From Pseudophaeobacter arcticus DSM 23566 (lineage in GTDB: Bacteria; Pseudomonadota; Alphaproteobacteria; Rhodobacterales; Rhodobacteraceae), in assembly GCF_000473205.1 (NCBI RefSeq), contig NZ_KI421507.1, forward strand, positions 3,395,057-3,459,056: DNA of 64,000 nt. The letters are read 5' to 3'. Under the pieces are notes generated by a model that was given only the letters and a program-made list of their open reading frames with translations, had not been told where the DNA came from and did no database searches. A program made the translations under genes and the position numbers. Shown piece by piece: positions 61,019-64,000 of this stretch; the first letter of the stretch is position 1, and every line of letters begins with the position of its first letter.

Positions 61019-61064
61019 CCGCCCATTCGGCGGTGGGACGGAAATATTCAGCGGAAAGATGAAG
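61019..61064 (+). repeat. Dispersed intergenic motif, copy 4
   Basis: Hairpin CCGCC-CATTC-GGCGG (61019-61033) then GACGGAAATATTCAGCGG and AAAGATGAAG (61055-61064). The tail is the same AAAGATGAA as at glcE; the TATTT core is degenerate. Confidence 0.45.
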
Positions 61065-61135
61065 CCCAGGGCTGGCTCTTTCTTGTTTGAGTTTTCCGCT
61101 TTATGACGGGGTTAAATGGAAAAGGGGCCAGAGCG

Positions 61136-61717
61136 ATGGCATTTATTCTGGGATCAGGCAGCCCGCGACGGCTAGAGCTTTTGGCGCAGCTGGGCATTGT
61201 ACCCGATGCAGTGCGTCCGCCGGATATTGACGAGACGCCTGCGGCACGGGAACTCCCACGTGCCTATTGCACCCGCGTAACCCGCGAAAAAGTGGGCGCG
61301 GTCCCTGCCGGGGCTGATGACCTGGTGCTATGTGCCGATACCACTGTTGCTTTGGGCCGCCGCATTTTGGGAAAACCTGAGGATGCCGGACAGGCCGCCG
61401 AGTTTCTGTTGGCCCTGGCGGGGCGTCGCCACCAGGTGATCACCGCAGTTGCCCTGCGTCGCGGCGCGCAGATCTGGCAGCGTTCGGTCGTGAGCCAAGT
61501 CAAAATGAAGCGCCTTTCCGACGCCGAATTGAACGCCTATCTCGCCAGCAATGACTGGCAGGGAAAGGCCGGAGGATATGCTATTCAGGGCCTGGCCGGA
61601 GCCTTTATTCCCTGGATCAGCGGCTCCTTTACCGGAATCGTTGGCCTGCCTCTGGCAGAGACCGCAAATATGCTGCAGGCCGCTGGCTGCCAGCTTTACA
61701 AGGAGGCCGCCGCATGA
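61136..61717 (+). CDS. maf: Maf family nucleoside triphosphate pyrophosphatase
   Basis: 193 aa. [13 protein letters not shown] at the start, C-A-D-T-T-V near residue 70, [13 protein letters not shown] and I-V-G-L-P-L at the C-terminus. House-cleaning enzyme hydrolysing non-canonical or modified nucleotides. The start at 61136 is by family; the frame extends upstream to 61103. Overlaps the RNase gene by 4 bp. Confidence 0.92.
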   Translation: MAFILGSGSPRRLELLAQLGIVPDAVRPPDIDETPAARELPRAYCTRVTREKVGAVPAGADDLVLCADTTVALGRRILGKPEDAGQAAEFLLALAGRRHQVITAVALRRGAQIWQRSVVSQVKMKRLSDAELNAYLASNDWQGKAGGYAIQGLAGAFIPWISGSFTGIVGLPLAETANMLQAAGCQLYKEAAA

Positions 61718-62736
61718 AGGGTCGCTCAATCATTCTGGACCATATTCAAGGTCGCGAAGCCGCCGCTCTAATGCTGGATGGAAAACTTGATGACTTTCTG
61801 ATCGACGGCGATGCGCCGCTGCCGGGCACCATCTACCGGGCCCGGGCAGACCGCCCGGTCAAAGGCCAGGGCGGCATGTTCCTCTCCACCCCGGATGGTC
61901 CCGCCTTTTTGCGCCAGGTCAAGGGCTTGGCACCAGGGCAGATGCTGCTGGTGCAGGTTTCTGGCTATGCGGAGCCCGGCAAGGCCATCCCCGTAACCCA
62001 GAAGCTGTTGTTCAAAAGCCGGTATGCCATTGCCACTCCCGGCGCCCCGGGGATCAATATTTCCCGCGCCATTCGCGATGAGGAAGAACGCGACAGATTG
62101 CTGGAGATCGCCCATGGCGCCCTTGACGGTGCCAGCTATGGCATGATCCTGCGCTCGGCCTGTGCCGGTGCGGATGCGGATGACGTGGCTGAAGACATCG
62201 CGGCCATGGCAGATCTGGCGGCGCAGGTGCTTGCAGATGCAGAGGGCGAGATGGAGGTTCTGACCGAAGGCGATGGCCCCCACCTGCGGGCCTGGCGTGA
62301 GTGGTCGGAACCCGCAGAAGTGTTCCGTGAAGCAGGCGATTTTGAACGCCACGGCGTTCTTGATGCGCTGGATGTGACGCTCACCATTCGCGAATCGCTT
62401 CCCGGCGGTGGCCATCTGTTTATCGAACCGACACGGGCCCTGGTGGCTGTGGATGTGAACACCGGCAGCGACACCTCTCTGGCCGCCGGAACCAAAGCAA
62501 ATATCGCCTGTGCAAAACTCCTGCCCCGCGCCCTGCGCCTACGCGGCCTTGCGGGTCAAATTGTGATTGATGTCGCCCCCATGCCCAAAAAGGACCGCAG
62601 CACCTTTGAGAGCGCCCTGCGCGCGGCCCTGCGCGCAGATAGCGAAGAAACAACCATGGTGGGATGGACCAATCTGGGCAATTTTGAGCTGCAGCGCAAA
62701 CGCGCCCGCGTTGTGCTGTCAGAGCTGCTGTCATGA
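61714..62736 (+). CDS. Ribonuclease E/G family protein, short form
   Basis: 340 aa, well below RNase G (~490 aa). The N-terminal S1-like part, then the catalytic core with [10 protein letters not shown] (first metal Asp) and [10 protein letters not shown] (second), [11 protein letters not shown]. The zinc-link C-P-x-C and small domain of RNase E/G are missing. This compact version sits between maf and yacG. Probably an endoribonuclease for 5' or tRNA/rRNA processing; activity inferred. Confidence 0.85.
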   Translation: MKGRSIILDHIQGREAAALMLDGKLDDFLIDGDAPLPGTIYRARADRPVKGQGGMFLSTPDGPAFLRQVKGLAPGQMLLVQVSGYAEPGKAIPVTQKLLFKSRYAIATPGAPGINISRAIRDEEERDRLLEIAHGALDGASYGMILRSACAGADADDVAEDIAAMADLAAQVLADAEGEMEVLTEGDGPHLRAWREWSEPAEVFREAGDFERHGVLDALDVTLTIRESLPGGGHLFIEPTRALVAVDVNTGSDTSLAAGTKANIACAKLLPRALRLRGLAGQIVIDVAPMPKKDRSTFESALRAALRADSEETTMVGWTNLGNFELQRKRARVVLSELLS

Positions 62737-62936
62737 GCTGCCCGATCTGCGGGCTTGAGACCAAGCAGGCCCATCGCCCGTTCTGCTCAAAACGCTGCGC
62801 CGATCTGGATTTGGCCAAGTGGTTGAATGGCAGTTATTCCATTCCCAGCGACAACCCAGAAGACGTTGAAAACGCACTGAAAGAAGTGGAAGAAGCAGAA
62901 GCCAAGTCTGCCGGTACTCTGCCAACACAGCATTAG
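62733..62936 (+). CDS. yacG: DNA gyrase inhibitor YacG (zinc protein)
   Basis: 67 aa. Zinc ligands C-P-I-C and C-S-K-R-C, then D-L-A-K-W-L-N-G-S-Y, the family signature. An acidic C-terminal tail. The ATG overlaps the RNase stop by 4 bp. Confidence 0.93.
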   Translation: MSCPICGLETKQAHRPFCSKRCADLDLAKWLNGSYSIPSDNPEDVENALKEVEEAEAKSAGTLPTQH

Positions 62937-63018
62937 TGTTTTTCTTTTAAAAACCCTCTGGACACCATCGCACGGACGTCATAGAAGGCCCACACCCAAG
63001 GTTAGAAGCCTTTCCCGT

Positions 63019-63093
63019 GCCCGGGTAGCTCAGGGGTAGAGCAGTGGATTGAAAATCCTCGTGTCGGTGGTTCGATTCCGCCCCCGGGCACCA
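63019..63093 (+). tRNA. tRNA-Phe (anticodon GAA)
   Basis: 75 nt. Acceptor arms GCCCGGG and CCCGGGC with discriminator A and encoded CCA; TAGCTCAGGGGTAGAGCA D-arm; anticodon loop TTGAAAA (GAA); T-arm GGCGGTTCGATTCCGCC-like. It stands at the edge of an integrated element. Confidence 0.95.
63069..63093. other. Probable attachment site (3' end of tRNA-Phe)
   Basis: The T-arm and acceptor 3' end of tRNA-Phe are the usual core of att sites for tyrosine recombinases, and the integrase gene starts about 100 bp beyond. The second copy of this segment should lie past the window's right edge. Confidence 0.45.
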
Positions 63094-63192
63094 CTAAATC
63101 ACTGAAATAGTTGATTTATTTGGTTCGTTGAAGCCTTCCGATTTAGCCCGTAAAAAGTTACACACAGTTATACACTCTTTTACGGGCATGCT

Positions 63193-64000
63193 TTGGCAGA
63201 AGATTCCAAAAATCGAATTCTCAAAAACAAACCCCTTCGAAAGGGCTTGGCGATACTGCTGACAGCCCGCAGCCCCTTTTGGCTCATTCGGCTGTGGGAT
63301 CCGGTTGCACAGAAATACGTCCACCGCTCCTCCAAAGAAATATCCCGTGTGGAAGCCAGAGAAGCAGCCTTTGAGTTTGCCGATAATTTTCACAGCAAGG
63401 CCAACAGTGACCATGCCAAGAAGAAGGCCACCAGCTTTGAACACTATGCCAAGAAACTGATGGCAATGCAGAAGGGCCAGTCCAAATGGTCCGAGGGTGA
63501 CAACAAGCTGCTGAACCGGTCAAAAGACGGTTTGATCTGCTATTTCGGAAAGCACGATGTCGCCAAGATCACCACGGGCATGGTTCGGGATTACCTGACG
63601 CATCTTGATGGAAACCGTAAGAATCCCCTGGCCCATTCAACCAAGTCCAAGCACGTCATCATCATTCGCAAGGTGCTGACGATTGCTGTTGAGGACGGCG
63701 TCCTGAACGTTCTGCCCGTGATGCCAAAGATCAAGACCGTGGATACGCCGAGGCACACCTTCACGGACAGCGAGTACAAGCAGTTCATGCGGGCTGCTGG
63801 CGAATGTGCCAAGCGTGGCGATGTGGTCCGGGGCGTTAGAATCACCGGCCACCATGCCAAGATGTTCCGGTTTGTCGTCCACACCTTCTTGCGCCCCACG
63901 GAAGGAGAGCTGTTTGGCCTGAAGCACAAAGATATTCAGGATAAAGGCGAGCCTGCGCACTTGGAGATGAACGTCCGTGGCGGCAAGACAGGTGGACGCG
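63193..64000 (+). CDS. Tyrosine recombinase/integrase, partial (3' end outside window)
   Basis: About 269 codons are visible, open to the last base. The only nearby in-frame start is TTG at 63193; frames at the ATG 63188 close at once. N-terminal SAM-like DNA-binding part (F-E-H-Y-A-K-K-L-M-A-M, Y-F-G-K-H-D-V-A-K-I-T, S-T-K-S-K-H-V-I-I-I-R-K-V-L), then the start of the catalytic domain with its first arginine in F-L-R-P-T-E-G-E-L-F-G-L. The R-K-H-R-Y remainder is not in view. Sited directly after tRNA-Phe, pointing into the presumed island. Confidence 0.85.
   Translation, partial: MAEDSKNRILKNKPLRKGLAILLTARSPFWLIRLWDPVAQKYVHRSSKEISRVEAREAAFEFADNFHSKANSDHAKKKATSFEHYAKKLMAMQKGQSKWSEGDNKLLNRSKDGLICYFGKHDVAKITTGMVRDYLTHLDGNRKNPLAHSTKSKHVIIIRKVLTIAVEDGVLNVLPVMPKIKTVDTPRHTFTDSEYKQFMRAAGECAKRGDVVRGVRITGHHAKMFRFVVHTFLRPTEGELFGLKHKDIQDKGEPAHLEMNVRGGKTGGR

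Overview
The window looks like a chromosomal piece of a marine alphaproteobacterium of the Rhodobacteraceae (Roseobacter group). The evidence is G+C-rich codon use, gene orders typical of that group (small basic protein-murA-DUF2948 beside hisD-UPF0262-LMW phosphatase, and infA-maf-RNase G-yacG), DUF1523 and DUF5928-type proteins, a DUF2948 protein, and a creatinase. The genus cannot be fixed from the sequence alone.

Layout. 0-1.5 kb: 3' part of ilvD. 2-4.5 kb: a sulfotransferase and a GT14-like glycosyltransferase, divergent. 4.6-15 kb: small membrane proteins, an HxlR regulator with its divergent NAD(P)-binding target, a CDP-alcohol phosphatidyltransferase (pssA), creatinase, an alpha/beta hydrolase divergent from a succinate-semialdehyde dehydrogenase, a single-domain globin, a TetR regulator with paired operators, an Hsp20 chaperone and a secreted trypsin-like protease. 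15-19.5 kb: the glycolate oxidase operon glcD-glcE-(CPCC protein)-glcF. 19.6-29.6 kb: an RpiB-type isomerase, rlmH, rsfS, leuC, leuD, a membrane protein, an EEP-family protein, a LysR/epimerase divergent pair, and leuB. 29.7-31.3 kb: a Na/Pi cotransporter.

31.6-51.6 kb is the accessory heart of the window, a surface-glycan region. It holds a two-domain GT2 protein and a 1385-residue fusion with an apparent galectin-like N-terminus, a GT31-like domain and a C-terminal GT2/GT92-like domain. These are followed by an ABC/HlyD export operon, a GT4, a P-loop sulfotransferase-like protein, an IS3 orfA remnant next to a broken gene, a C-methyltransferase-like protein, and a five-gene overlapping operon. 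That operon (rfbF, rfbG, 3,5-epimerase-like, C-methyltransferase, reductase) should make a CDP-linked 6-deoxy-C-methyl branched sugar.

51.9-53.5 kb: a GntR regulator, a collapsed remnant of a KDG-kinase-like gene, and the KDPG aldolase eda (Entner-Doudoroff end of uronate or gluconate use). 53.6-63 kb: housekeeping genes (DUF2948, murA, tRNA-Thr, hisD, UPF0262, LMW phosphatase, NTF2-like, GNAT, nitrilase-like, infA, maf, RNase G-like, yacG). At 63.0 kb tRNA-Phe is followed at once by a tyrosine recombinase that runs off the window, which marks the edge of an integrated genomic island.

Small-scale structure includes a four-copy dispersed intergenic motif (one copy supplies the start region of glcE), clusters of perfect hairpins, several palindromic operators beside regulator genes, and short tandem repeats inside glycan genes. 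No rRNA, CRISPR array, plasmid origin or complete prophage was seen.
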